Shown one piece after another: positions 48,962 through 57,515 of a DNA stretch of 64,000 bases. This DNA is from BP-133 sp040756995. Lineage in GTDB: Bacteria > Actinomycetota > Acidimicrobiia > IMCC26256 > BP-133. Position 1 is the first letter of the stretch. Every line of letters begins with the position of its first letter. Both the position numbers and the translations under genes were made by a program. The stretch lies in NCBI GenBank assembly GCA_040756995.1, contig JBFLYK010000030.1, positions 24,610 to 88,609 of the forward strand, written 5' to 3'. Below the pieces are notes generated by a model. That model did not search any database. It was not told where the DNA came from and saw only the letters and a list, made by a program, of their open reading frames with translations.

Positions 48962-50790
48962 CGGCGTCCCTCCTTGAGCGCCCGGAGGACCCGGTCGCGG
49001 TGCCAGGGGCGCAGGGTGAGGCGGACGGGGGGCAGGTCCTTGTAGACGAGGAGTCCCTGGCCGGGGCGTTGGCGGCGGAGGGAGTCCTCGCTGACCAGGC
49101 GCCGGGTGGTGGTGTGGGTGGAGAGCGAGCGCCGCCCCAAGGCGAGGTCGATGCTCGATCCGTGTTGTTCGTGTTCCTCTTCGCCGAGCAGGGCGGTGAT
49201 CTCGGCGGTGGCGTGGTCGGCGAGGCCGGAGAGGACGACCTTGGCTCCGGAGTTGTTCCAGATCGTCTCGGCGCCTTCCCGGCCGTAGCGGAGCCGCTGC
49301 TGGGAGCGGTCCTGCCAGACGGTGACGAGGGTGATGCCGTGGCTGGCGCAGGTGGCCGTCCAGGCGGGGAGTTCCTTGACCGGGCAGATGTTGGCCGCTT
49401 CGTCGAGGAGGGCGAGGAGCGGGGTGGGGAGGTCGCCGCCGCGGCGGGTGGCGATCTCGAAGGCTTCGTGGACCAAGTCGGCGACGAGGGAGGCGAACAC
49501 GGGCCGGAGGCGGGCCTGGTCCCGGGCGGGAGCGACGACGTAGAGGGTGTTGTCGCCGGCCAGGAGCCACTCCGGGGTGACCTCGCAGCCGGCGGCGGCG
49601 CGGGCCACGACGGGATCGGACCACGCCTCGATGACGGTGCGGGCGGTGGTGTAGATGGCGGAGCGGGTCCGTTCGTCGCAGGCCCACACGCCGGCCAGTG
49701 CGTGGAGGGCCAGGGTCGCCTCGTCGGCCGGAGTGCCGGGGGTGGGTGCCTGGGCGGGGCGGACGGGCCGGCCCTGGAGCAGTAGTTCGTCCGTCTTGGG
49801 AGCGGCGTCGCTGTCGGGTCGCAGAGCGCGCAGGCGACCGGCGACTTCGCCTTCGCGGACCACGGCCCCTTCCCGGGAGAAGATGGGCCGGTCGTGGGTG
49901 GTGACCCAGCGGACGACGTCGGCCATGGTGTCCCCGCTGCGGGCGGCCACGTAGAGCAGGGGCCAGAGGAGCTCTTTGGCGGCGGCCATCCAGAACTCGG
50001 CGTCTTCGAGGCGGCCCCGGCCGGCCACGTCGACGAGGCCCCGGGCGGCGGCCTGGGCGCCGGTCACGGTCCCGGCGCCCCGTAGCGGGGTCCAGGTGGC
50101 GGAGCGGTCCACCACGACGCAGGTGGGGTCGAACACCTTCACGTCGCCGAGGTGGGCTCGCCGTTCGCCGGTGACGGCGAGGAGGTCGCCTTTGACGGAG
50201 GCGGCGATCACCGCTCCGCCGCCGGGTCCGAGCTCGAGGAGGGCGGGGACGCACAGCCCCGAGGTCTTGCCCGACTGGGACGGGCCCACGATGCACACGC
50301 CGGTGCGGGCCTCGGCGGCGACGAGACGCCGGCCGACCCGGCCGAGGATGATCCGTCCCGGCACCGGTCCCCGCACGGTCAGGCGGCGCAGGTCGGAGCG
50401 GCGGGCGAAGCGGGCGGAGCGTTCGACGCCAAGGCCGTCGCGGATCCGGGGCGGGCGAAGGAGCCGCCGTCCCCCCAGGACGGCACTCCCGGCGGCGAGG
50501 AGCACGGCGATTTGGGCTACCCAGTAGACGATGGGGCCGGGCAGGGCGTCGGCGGCCGGGGCGGGCCAGGCCGCCGCCGGGTCGGACAGCGTCCGGGGAA
50601 GGTGGGCGAGGGCGCCGGCCGCGTCGGCCAGTCCCCCGGGCAGTCGGGACCCGGAGACGAAGGCGGCGAGGGCGGCACCGGCCCACACCAGGGCGACGAG
50701 CCCGCCGGCGGCGAGGACGGCACCGACGAAGAGGGCGTCGCCGGAGGCCCAGTCAGAACGGGCGGAAGGCGGAGGGGAGGTGGGTCGCAT
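48958..50790 (-). CDS. type IV coupling protein (TraD/VirD4-like ATPase)
   Basis: 610 aa. Two N-terminal helices (LFVGAVLAAGGLVALVWAGA and a second near 70-90), Walker A GPSQSGKTSG (~168), and Walker B LLALLDEAANICPVKELP (~455), typical of TraG/VirD4. It links the relaxosome to the transfer channel. Preceded by 4 bp from the VirB4-like gene; its stop overlaps whiB. Confidence 0.9.
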   Translation of the reverse strand: MRPTSPPPSARSDWASGDALFVGAVLAAGGLVALVWAGAALAAFVSGSRLPGGLADAAGALAHLPRTLSDPAAAWPAPAADALPGPIVYWVAQIAVLLAAGSAVLGGRRLLRPPRIRDGLGVERSARFARRSDLRRLTVRGPVPGRIILGRVGRRLVAAEARTGVCIVGPSQSGKTSGLCVPALLELGPGGGAVIAASVKGDLLAVTGERRAHLGDVKVFDPTCVVVDRSATWTPLRGAGTVTGAQAAARGLVDVAGRGRLEDAEFWMAAAKELLWPLLYVAARSGDTMADVVRWVTTHDRPIFSREGAVVREGEVAGRLRALRPDSDAAPKTDELLLQGRPVRPAQAPTPGTPADEATLALHALAGVWACDERTRSAIYTTARTVIEAWSDPVVARAAAGCEVTPEWLLAGDNTLYVVAPARDQARLRPVFASLVADLVHEAFEIATRRGGDLPTPLLALLDEAANICPVKELPAWTATCASHGITLVTVWQDRSQQRLRYGREGAETIWNNSGAKVVLSGLADHATAEITALLGEEEHEQHGSSIDLALGRRSLSTHTTTRRLVSEDSLRRQRPGQGLLVYKDLPPVRLTLRPWHRDRVLRALKEGRR

Positions 50791-50794
50791 GGCG

Positions 50795-52096
50795 CTATGT
50801 CCCGGTGAGGGCGGCGTCGGTCTGGCAGAACGGCCATTCCGCCGCCGAGATCGCGTGTTCGACGAGATGGGCCCGCTCGGCCAGTCGCCAGAGGGCGACG
50901 CCCCGTCCCAGTTGCGGCACCATTGCCGCCTGGGTGTCGGTCAGGCCGAGGAGCGTCTTGGCCAGGGCGAGTTGGTCGGGTGCCTGGCGGAACACGACCC
51001 GGGTCTGGGCGTCGGCCAGGAGGCCTTCCGCCAGCTTGGCGGTGGCGGTGCCGTCGTCGGCTTGGGCCCGGAGGTCCGAGATGCGGTGGGTGATGGCCAT
51101 GTTGGCGACGCCCCAGGCGCGGCAGAGCTTGAAGGAGGCTTGGAGGAACCGGGTGGTGCGTTCGGAGGCGAGGAGCGTCCAGGCTTCGTCCAGCACGAGG
51201 ATGCGGCGGGGCGCTCCCCGCTCGGGCGGTGCGCCCAGGACGGCCTGGAGCCAGGCGGCGGCCGCCACCATGACCAGGGCGAGGGCGAAGGGGTCGTGGT
51301 GCAGGGCCGAGAGGTCGACGACGACGCCGGGTCCGGCCGGGTCGAGGCGAACGGTGGAGGGCCGGTCGAACATGCCCCGGAGGTCCCGGTCGAGGAGGCG
51401 TCCGAGGGCGAAACGCAACGGGTCGAGCTCCCGGGCGAGCTCGGCGGCCGAGCGCCCGGCCCGCTCGGCCATGGCCGCACTGGGTTCTGCCAGCAGGCCG
51501 GCCAGATCGGCGAGGGTGGGAACGGAACGTCCCGAGGTGTGGCCCAGCTCGTCCAACGCCCAGGAGGTGCCGGCCTCCTCGATCGGTGACAGGGGACGGC
51601 GCACCACGCTGGACAGGAGCGCCTCGACGAGCGCGACCCGTCGAGCGGCGAGCTCGTCTGAGCCACCCGGAGTCAGACCGGGGTCGAGCGGGTTGAGCCG
51701 GTCGACGCCACCGGGATGGAGCCGGACCACGGTGAGGCCGTGGAGGGCGGCGAGGGGGCCGTATTCGCCTTTGGGGTCGACCACCGCCAGGAAGCGTCCC
51801 TGGCCGGCGGCGTCGGTGGCACTGAGTTGCCGGTGGCAGAAGGTCTTCACCGCGGCCGACTTGCCCGACCCCGGCTCGCCGACCACGACCAGGTTGGGGT
51901 TGGTCAGGACCCCGGCTCCGTAGAGCTCGAAGGGGTCGAAGCAGAACACGCCGTTGGCGCCGAGCCGGTCGAGGCCGAGCGGGACCCGCCGTCCCGGAAG
52001 CGGCGCCTGCGCCACGAAGGGAAACAGGCAGCACGCCTGGGCAGTGGTCGCCCGATGGCGAGGGAGGCGCAAGCCCCGGTGCCCGGCGCCAGTCAC
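50795..52096 (-). CDS. VirB4-like conjugation ATPase
   Basis: 433 aa. Walker A GEPGSGKSAAVKTF (~72), Walker B RRILVLDEAWTLLASERTTR (~296), then ITHRISDL and a late RVVFRQAPDQLALAKTLLGL, the C-terminal domain of VirB4/TraC family ATPases. The N-terminal VirB4 half is in the preceding SCO6880-type gene. ATG overlaps that gene's stop. Confidence 0.88.
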   Translation of the reverse strand: MTGAGHRGLRLPRHRATTAQACCLFPFVAQAPLPGRRVPLGLDRLGANGVFCFDPFELYGAGVLTNPNLVVVGEPGSGKSAAVKTFCHRQLSATDAAGQGRFLAVVDPKGEYGPLAALHGLTVVRLHPGGVDRLNPLDPGLTPGGSDELAARRVALVEALLSSVVRRPLSPIEEAGTSWALDELGHTSGRSVPTLADLAGLLAEPSAAMAERAGRSAAELARELDPLRFALGRLLDRDLRGMFDRPSTVRLDPAGPGVVVDLSALHHDPFALALVMVAAAAWLQAVLGAPPERGAPRRILVLDEAWTLLASERTTRFLQASFKLCRAWGVANMAITHRISDLRAQADDGTATAKLAEGLLADAQTRVVFRQAPDQLALAKTLLGLTDTQAAMVPQLGRGVALWRLAERAHLVEHAISAAEWPFCQTDAALTGT

Positions 52097-53481
52097 GGTC
52101 GCCTCCCGGCGAGCCCCCGGGCGAGGGGCAAGCAGGCACCGAGGGCGGCCATTTGGCGGCCCCGGAGCACCCGCAGGTCAATGCCGCAGGCCGCCGCGGC
52201 CTGGACCACGGTGGCACAGTCCCGGTCCAGGGTGGAGGCGTCCGCGGCGGTCACCGCGACGAGACCGACGTAGTCGATCTCGCCGTGTCCGGAGGCCAAT
52301 TCCTGTTCCCGCTCGGAGAGCGCTTGGTGCAGGCGTCCGTGTTCGGCTCCGACCCGGAACCCTGCCCGCAGCCGCTGCTCCTCGTCGGAGGTGAGCTTGG
52401 CCGCTTGACGCTCGATGGCCCGTCGGCTGGCCCGGGGAGGAACCGGCTCGCACCACACCGACAGCGTCCAGGTCACCCCCTCCACCGGCAACAACCCGGC
52501 CAGCCAGCCCGGCGGGACCTCCGCTCGGGGCCACTCCGTGACCACGAAGACCCGGTGCCACGACCCGTCGATGCGTACCGCGCCCAGCTCTTCGTGGGTG
52601 GCCAGGGGCCCGGCGTTGCCGGGACTCACCACCCCCGCCCGCTCTCCCAGGGTGGCGGCCCTCGTCAGCAGCTGCGCTTCGACGGTCGGGTCGAGCCGGA
52701 CCCGCAGCGCGGCGGCCAGTTCCCCGGCGGCCAGCGGCCCGGACACGACCAGCCCCGCGGCATCGAGGCGTTCGGCTAGGCGGCTGACCTCCCCGGAGAG
52801 GACGTCGGCGGGTGCGCTGCCCGGGCGCCGGGTGCCGTCGGTGACCAGCGTGACCAGCACGTCCCGGCGAGTCGGTGGGGCCGCCTCGACGAGGACCGGC
52901 TCCGGGATGGGGACGGGGCTGGAGCGCAGCGCCCAGCGCAGCGCCGTCACGGGACTGTCGTCCCGGCAGAACCCCGACAGGGCCTGGCCCCACAGGCTCA
53001 GGAGGCGCTCCTGGTCGGCGGCGTCGAGCAGACAGAACCCGTTGCCGGCCACCCGCAGGGTGGCGGCCCAGGCACCGGTGCGGCGGTCGTGCACCACCCC
53101 GAGAGGCCCCCGGTCCCGGCGACCGTCGACGACGCAGGAGACCAGCGACTGGCCAGCCATCGCCGGCGGAAGGGCAGGACCCTCGGGTACGACCCGACCA
53201 GGATCGGGCGCCAGCCACGAGCGGCGACCGACAACCCGCCTGGCCGCAAACGCAACGAGCGGAGGAATCGCCTCCACCAGCGGCTCCCCACCCAGACGGG
53301 CAAAGGCGAGGCTCACGCCGATGATCGCTGGGGCGAGCGCCACCCCGGGATGGGACGCGTTGAGCGCCAAGACCGAAGTGGCCAGCAGGCCAGTGCCGAG
53401 GACCAGGACCCGAGGACCTTCCAGGCCGAGGAACCAGCCCGTGCGGTCGCGGGGCGGCAGGCGATAGGTGCGGGCGCTCAT
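52093..53481 (-). CDS. SCO6880-family conjugation protein (PrgI plus VirB4 N-terminal like)
   Basis: 462 aa. N-terminal MSARTYRLPPRDRTGWFLGL followed by two helices (VLVLGTGLLATSVLAL, GVALAPAIIGVSLAFARLGG) as in SCO6880 proteins, then the soluble part (GVVHDRRTGAWAATLRVAG). Found next to VirB4-like ATPases in actinobacterial conjugative elements. Overlaps genes on both sides by ATGA-type junctions. Confidence 0.82.
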   Translation of the reverse strand: MSARTYRLPPRDRTGWFLGLEGPRVLVLGTGLLATSVLALNASHPGVALAPAIIGVSLAFARLGGEPLVEAIPPLVAFAARRVVGRRSWLAPDPGRVVPEGPALPPAMAGQSLVSCVVDGRRDRGPLGVVHDRRTGAWAATLRVAGNGFCLLDAADQERLLSLWGQALSGFCRDDSPVTALRWALRSSPVPIPEPVLVEAAPPTRRDVLVTLVTDGTRRPGSAPADVLSGEVSRLAERLDAAGLVVSGPLAAGELAAALRVRLDPTVEAQLLTRAATLGERAGVVSPGNAGPLATHEELGAVRIDGSWHRVFVVTEWPRAEVPPGWLAGLLPVEGVTWTLSVWCEPVPPRASRRAIERQAAKLTSDEEQRLRAGFRVGAEHGRLHQALSEREQELASGHGEIDYVGLVAVTAADASTLDRDCATVVQAAAACGIDLRVLRGRQMAALGACLPLARGLAGRRP

Positions 53482-54764
53482 CGCGGCCTCCTGGTGGTGC
53501 CAGAAACTCGGCCGCCGTTGCCAGCGGCTCTGACCCCCACGGGGAGAGACGCCGGCCGCATCGTGGACGGATCGGGGGTTGCGCCGTTGGTCGGCGCGGC
53601 TGGCGACGCCGATGGCGTCGGGTTTGGACGGGGCCGCGGGGACCCGCCTCCACCCGGTGCCGGACCTGAGCCGGGCCCGGATGGCCCGTGGGCGCTCCCG
53701 TCACCGGCGCTGGCGAGGCTCACCCGAGCGGTGGTGGGCGCGGCGGCGAGGCGCTGGAGGCCCTGGGCGTAGTAGGCACCCTGGGCGGCGCCCTGGGCGG
53801 CCCGCACCGGGGAGCGGCTCACCCCCTGGGCCACCACCGCCGCCTCGAGGACGGGAAGCAGCCGAAGCACGACGAACGGCGTGAAGGCGGCGAGCGCCAT
53901 CAGGGAGGCACCGCCGAGCAGCCCGGCGAGGGACATGCCCGCCGACTCGACCGCTCCCGCCTCGCCCCGTGGCCCGCCGCCGGCCACGGCGGCGGCGCCG
54001 AGGGCCAGGGCCAGGGCAATGGCGAACTTGGACACCACCAGGGCCAAGCCCAGCTCGCACAGCCGCCGGAACGCGCCCCGGGCCGCCGGCCACACTCGTG
54101 CGGCCAGGGTGAGCGGCGCAAAAGCCAGGAGCAGGTAGAGGAGCGAGGAACGCACCAGCAGTTCCACCCACACCAGGAGCCCACCGAGGAGGAAGACCAC
54201 CAGCACGACGCCGCCCAGCAACCCGTAGGCCGAGGCGACCTGAGCGGAGCCCACCCCGGAGAGGAAATGGCCGAGGTCCCCGGGAGTGCCCTGCAGCACC
54301 ATGGCCGACGCGGCGTCGGTCAACTGCAGCAATAGCCCGGTGACGCCGAACAGCGCGGCGGTGGCCGCCACCGAAACCGGGACCTCCCGTAGCACCGCTC
54401 GGACCATGGCGCCGGGATCGCCGGCCAGGAGCCCTTGCACGAGGGCGAGGAGACAGAACCCCACCATGAGCGTCCCCGACAGAGCGAAGACGCTGCCCAG
54501 GACGGCCCGGGCCCGGTCTCCCGCCCACCAGCCCGCCTCCAGGTTGATGCCCGAGGATGCGTCGAGAAAGGAGAGCAGACCTTGGACCACCCGAGCGCAG
54601 GCGTCGCCCAGGCCCCGCATGATCGCCGCCCCGAGGAGGCTCAGCGTCTCACCGGCGATGCTCGACGCTCCCCGCCCGGCAAGACCCCCAACGGTGTCGA
54701 CCACGGCGTCGACGGGGTTGGGAACCCCCGCCCGGGTGACAAGCGCAGATACAGCGACGACCAC
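53478..54764 (-). CDS. TrbL/VirB6-like polytopic membrane protein
   Basis: 428 aa from GTG 54764. Six or more helices, including AVLGSVFALSGTLMVGFCLL, LLGGVVLVVFLLGGLLVWVE and LALVVSKFAIALALALGAAA, then a Gly/Pro/Ser-rich tail. This resembles the inner-membrane channel protein TrbL/VirB6. Starts two bases after the pilin-like gene. Confidence 0.75.
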   Translation of the reverse strand: MVVAVSALVTRAGVPNPVDAVVDTVGGLAGRGASSIAGETLSLLGAAIMRGLGDACARVVQGLLSFLDASSGINLEAGWWAGDRARAVLGSVFALSGTLMVGFCLLALVQGLLAGDPGAMVRAVLREVPVSVAATAALFGVTGLLLQLTDAASAMVLQGTPGDLGHFLSGVGSAQVASAYGLLGGVVLVVFLLGGLLVWVELLVRSSLLYLLLAFAPLTLAARVWPAARGAFRRLCELGLALVVSKFAIALALALGAAAVAGGGPRGEAGAVESAGMSLAGLLGGASLMALAAFTPFVVLRLLPVLEAAVVAQGVSRSPVRAAQGAAQGAYYAQGLQRLAAAPTTARVSLASAGDGSAHGPSGPGSGPAPGGGGSPRPRPNPTPSASPAAPTNGATPDPSTMRPASLPVGVRAAGNGGRVSGTTRRPR

Positions 54765-54766
54765 GG

Positions 54767-55063
54767 TCAGCCGGCCCGGGCGGCGGAGTAGAGCAGGTTG
54801 ACCACGGTGGGGGCGAGCCCGGCCAGGATGGCGCCGACCACCCCGGCCAGGGCGAGCGTCCGCCCCCGGGTGGCGTTGTAGGGGTTGTTGGCGTGCTGGG
54901 AGAGGCCGTACACGGCCGCGCCGACCAAGATCGACGCCAGACTGCCCCACAGGGCGAGCTGCGCCAGCCAGTTGAGCAGGCGGGAGATCAACTCACCGCC
55001 AGGCATGCCGGCCGAGGTGGGGCTGACCGAGACCTGGGCCAGCAGAAGGACAGGGATCTTCAT
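54767..55063 (-). CDS. small pilin-like (TrbC/VirB2-type) membrane protein
   Basis: 98 aa: signal-like MKIPVLLLAQVSVSPTSAGM, then two helices (LAQLALWGSLASILVGAAVYGL, LALAGVVGAILAGLAPTVVNLL). Size and place at the head of the transfer operon fit a VirB2-like pilin or small channel component. GAGGAGG precedes ATG 55063. Confidence 0.65.
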   Translation of the reverse strand: MKIPVLLLAQVSVSPTSAGMPGGELISRLLNWLAQLALWGSLASILVGAAVYGLSQHANNPYNATRGRTLALAGVVGAILAGLAPTVVNLLYSAARAG

Positions 55064-55093
55064 GGGACGTTCGACCTCCTCGTCGGATCGTCC

Positions 55094-55107
55094 CTACTAC
55101 TGGCGGG
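55094..55107 (-). promoter_or_regulatory. CCCGCCAGTAGTAG element, transfer-operon promoter
   Basis: Exact 14-mer in the direction of the pilin-like gene, 31 bp ahead of its start. It faces a divergent copy 55 bp away. Confidence 0.65.
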
Positions 55108-55148
55108 CCCGGCGGCCAGTCGCGACGGAGTCGCGCGGGCCCGTGGCA

Positions 55149-55162
55149 GCCGCCAGTAGTAG
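55149..55162 (+). promoter_or_regulatory. CCGCCAGTAGTAG element, divergent copy
   Basis: 13 of 14 bases identical, directed to the plus-strand gene. It ends 4 bp before GTG 55167, the same close spacing as at the relaxase. Confidence 0.65.
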
Positions 55163-55166
55163 GGCG

Positions 55167-55511
55167 GTGTCCTCGGGAGTCCTGATCAATCTCGCTGCCG
55201 TCGGGCGGGCGAGCCGTCCCCTCGCCGACTGGTGGACCCGCCTCATCGTGAGCGGCGAAGCCGACGTCGACGAACTCGAACGAGCCCGCCGTTTCCTCGA
55301 GGCACTACCCCCACAGCCCGGCCGCCTCGGTCGAGCAGTCGCCCTTGTCGTCAGCGGTGGCCGGGACTACACCCAGGCCGAGACCGTCGCGGCGGTTGAG
55401 CTGCTCGCCCTCGCCGCCGCCCGCTCCGGCCCAGTCGCCCGGGTGTGCTCAGCCTCCGGTCCCCGCTGGCGACGACCCGTTCGTCAGCCGCCGCTTCCCG
55501 GCTTCGAATGA
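55167..55511 (+). CDS. hypothetical protein divergent to the transfer operon
   Basis: 114 aa from GTG 55167 (VSSGVLINLAAVGRASRPLA). Helical middle DELERARRFLEALPPQPGRL and an Arg/Pro tail ending PPLPGFE. No family recognised. The start is apparently leaderless. Its position opposite the transfer operon would suit a regulator. Confidence 0.55.
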   Translation: MSSGVLINLAAVGRASRPLADWWTRLIVSGEADVDELERARRFLEALPPQPGRLGRAVALVVSGGRDYTQAETVAAVELLALAAARSGPVARVCSASGPRWRRPVRQPPLPGFE

Positions 55512-55542
55512 GCCGGATCCACTTGCCACGGAGGGCGCCTGC

Positions 55543-56190
55543 TCAACCGAGTCCCTCCCTGGGGAATGGTGCGTGGCTATCCCAGAAGCCAAGTCTGCGC
55601 ATCTCGTCGTGGATCTCGTTGGCCCGGCGGCGGGTGACGCGTCCTCCCGTGGCGGCCCTCACGAGGAGCTTGCGGATGCGTTCGTAGGGGTGACGGGGCG
55701 CAAGGGCGTGCAGCGCTCGGAGCGCATCGCCGTCGTCCGTGGCCAGCGGCAGGTTCCGGGCCACCGCCATGGCGACGCACGCCGCTTCCCCGGCGTCGAG
55801 CGGGAACGTCAGCCCGAACGCCGCGCAGCCCGTCGGGCTGGTGAGGCGGCCCACGCTTTCGAGCTCGGCGTCGGTCAGGTCGAGCGTCACGATGCGTCCG
55901 GCGGCGTGCAGTTCCGTGACCCCGGCCAAGCGCGTCGCGTTCCTCAGCGCGGTGGCCCTGGCCTCCTCATCCCGGGCGGGATCACGGCTCGCTGCCTGCT
56001 GGTAGGCGACGCTGCGTCCGATCTCGCTGCGGGCCGCCGCCGGAACGTCTTCCTCGTCGGGGTCGAAGATGATCCGCGGGACGCCCAGCGGCGAGCCGAG
56101 CAGCTCGACCAGGAGGTCGATCTCGTCGGCCAGCAGGAAGTAGCGCAGGACGACGGTGTCGACGACGCTGTCAGGCGACTCCGAGGACAC
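55543..56190 (-). CDS. PIN-domain-like ribonuclease
   Basis: 215 aa. VVDTVVLRYFLLADEIDLLV (first Asp), LTDAELESVGRL, LDAGEAACVAMAVARNLPLA and TDDGDALRAL follow the PIN order of acidic residues. It overlaps the XRE-ImmA gene by 20 bp, a pairing known from two-gene toxin-antitoxin-like loci. Probably the toxin or effector of the pair. Confidence 0.75.
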   Translation of the reverse strand: MSSESPDSVVDTVVLRYFLLADEIDLLVELLGSPLGVPRIIFDPDEEDVPAAARSEIGRSVAYQQAASRDPARDEEARATALRNATRLAGVTELHAAGRIVTLDLTDAELESVGRLTSPTGCAAFGLTFPLDAGEAACVAMAVARNLPLATDDGDALRALHALAPRHPYERIRKLLVRAATGGRVTRRRANEIHDEMRRLGFWDSHAPFPREGLG

Positions 56191-57376
56191 CGCTCGCCGC
56201 GAACTCTTCCAGTTCGGTGCGTTCCTCGGCCAGGGGCGCCGCGGCGGTCACCTCTGCGGAGGCCAGCTCGGTGATCTCGTCGATGGACAGCTGCGTCAAC
56301 GCCGCGGCGGAGGGGGCCGACAGCACATCCTGACGTACCGCGAGGCGCAGGAGCCGGCGGAACCGCTGCGGGAAGCGTTCGAGGCGCCAGCGGTCGGGCC
56401 GGGGGCTGTACTCCTCGTCGCTGATCTCGTAGCCGAGGGAACGGGCCAGCAGGACGGGACGGACCAGTTTGAACGCGTCGAGGCGGGCCTGGGTCAGGAA
56501 CTTGGCCTGCCGGAGCCGCACCAGCGCGGTCACGTACGACACGCCGAAGAAACGCTGGAGATGGATCACCTCGCTGGGATCTTCGATGCGGGGCCCAAAG
56601 CCCTGTTCCTCCATGACCCGACGCACCCCTTCCGTGGGCATCAAGAACTCCCCGGCGAACGCGTCCGCGAACCGTTCCCGCGGCGGCTTGGCCGCCGTGG
56701 ACACCAGGTAGGGCACGTCGCTGTGGAACAGGGCATGGGCGAGCTCATGGGCAACGGTGAATCGTCGCCGCCCAGGCGTCATGTCCAGATTCACCAGGAG
56801 CGAGAACCCGATGTGAGGATGCTTCAGAAACGCGCCAGAGACCGTCCTGGCCAGGTCGTCGCCCAGCGACGCTCGATACACGGTCACCCCGAGGAGCTCA
56901 CAAACGGCATCGACGTCTCCGATCGGGCCGAGCCCGACCCGCAGATAGGCCCGCACCTCCTCGGCCTTCCGGCGGGCGTCGTCCGCGCTCTCAAAGCCCG
57001 CGGAACTGACGAAGGGACTCTCGTGCATGCCCCGCACCCGAAACTTCGCCGCCGTGGCCAGCGTCGAGTAGTGCTCGAGGAACTCCGCGAACTCCCGGAG
57101 CCCGGGAAGCGCCTCCGCTGGGAGGTCCTGGTCGGCGCCGCGCAGCATCATCGCCGCGACATCCGGTGCAGGTTCGGGTTCGTCGGTGCCCACCAGCACA
57201 CTGATCGGCGTTCGAAGCAGCCGGCTCAAGGCAGCCAATTGGCGATCATTCGGGGTACGTGTTCCCGCCTCCCAGTAGCCCACCAACGTCCGGCTCACCC
57301 CAAGGGCATTCGCCACGTCGTCCTGTCCGAGGCCGGTAGAGGAGCGAGCGCGAACCAACCGCTCACCAAGGGCCAT
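56171..57376 (-). CDS. XRE-HTH plus ImmA/IrrE metallopeptidase
   Basis: 401 aa. HTH at residues 7-60 (LVRARSSTGLGQDDVANALG, VSRTLVGYWEAGTRTP). The zinc protease motif is HELAH (~209) in FTVAHELAHALFHSD, with a distal Glu in FADAFAGEFLMP. Such fusions cleave or bind a repressor, as ImmA does for ICEBs1. First gene of a two-gene operon with the PIN gene. It may regulate the element or act as antitoxin. Confidence 0.87.
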   Translation of the reverse strand: MALGERLVRARSSTGLGQDDVANALGVSRTLVGYWEAGTRTPNDRQLAALSRLLRTPISVLVGTDEPEPAPDVAAMMLRGADQDLPAEALPGLREFAEFLEHYSTLATAAKFRVRGMHESPFVSSAGFESADDARRKAEEVRAYLRVGLGPIGDVDAVCELLGVTVYRASLGDDLARTVSGAFLKHPHIGFSLLVNLDMTPGRRRFTVAHELAHALFHSDVPYLVSTAAKPPRERFADAFAGEFLMPTEGVRRVMEEQGFGPRIEDPSEVIHLQRFFGVSYVTALVRLRQAKFLTQARLDAFKLVRPVLLARSLGYEISDEEYSPRPDRWRLERFPQRFRRLLRLAVRQDVLSAPSAAALTQLSIDEITELASAEVTAAAPLAEERTELEEFAASGVLGVA

Positions 57377-57515
57377 ACCGCTCCTCCGTCGTTGGAGATG
57401 ATGTTGTTGCCCATTTCAGCAGAGTTCTAGATTTTGCGCAACAGCCAGTGAATCCTCGGCCGACCTCATGTGCCAGTCAACGCTGGCTTGGTCTGGCGCC
57501 GGTGTGTTTGCGGAA

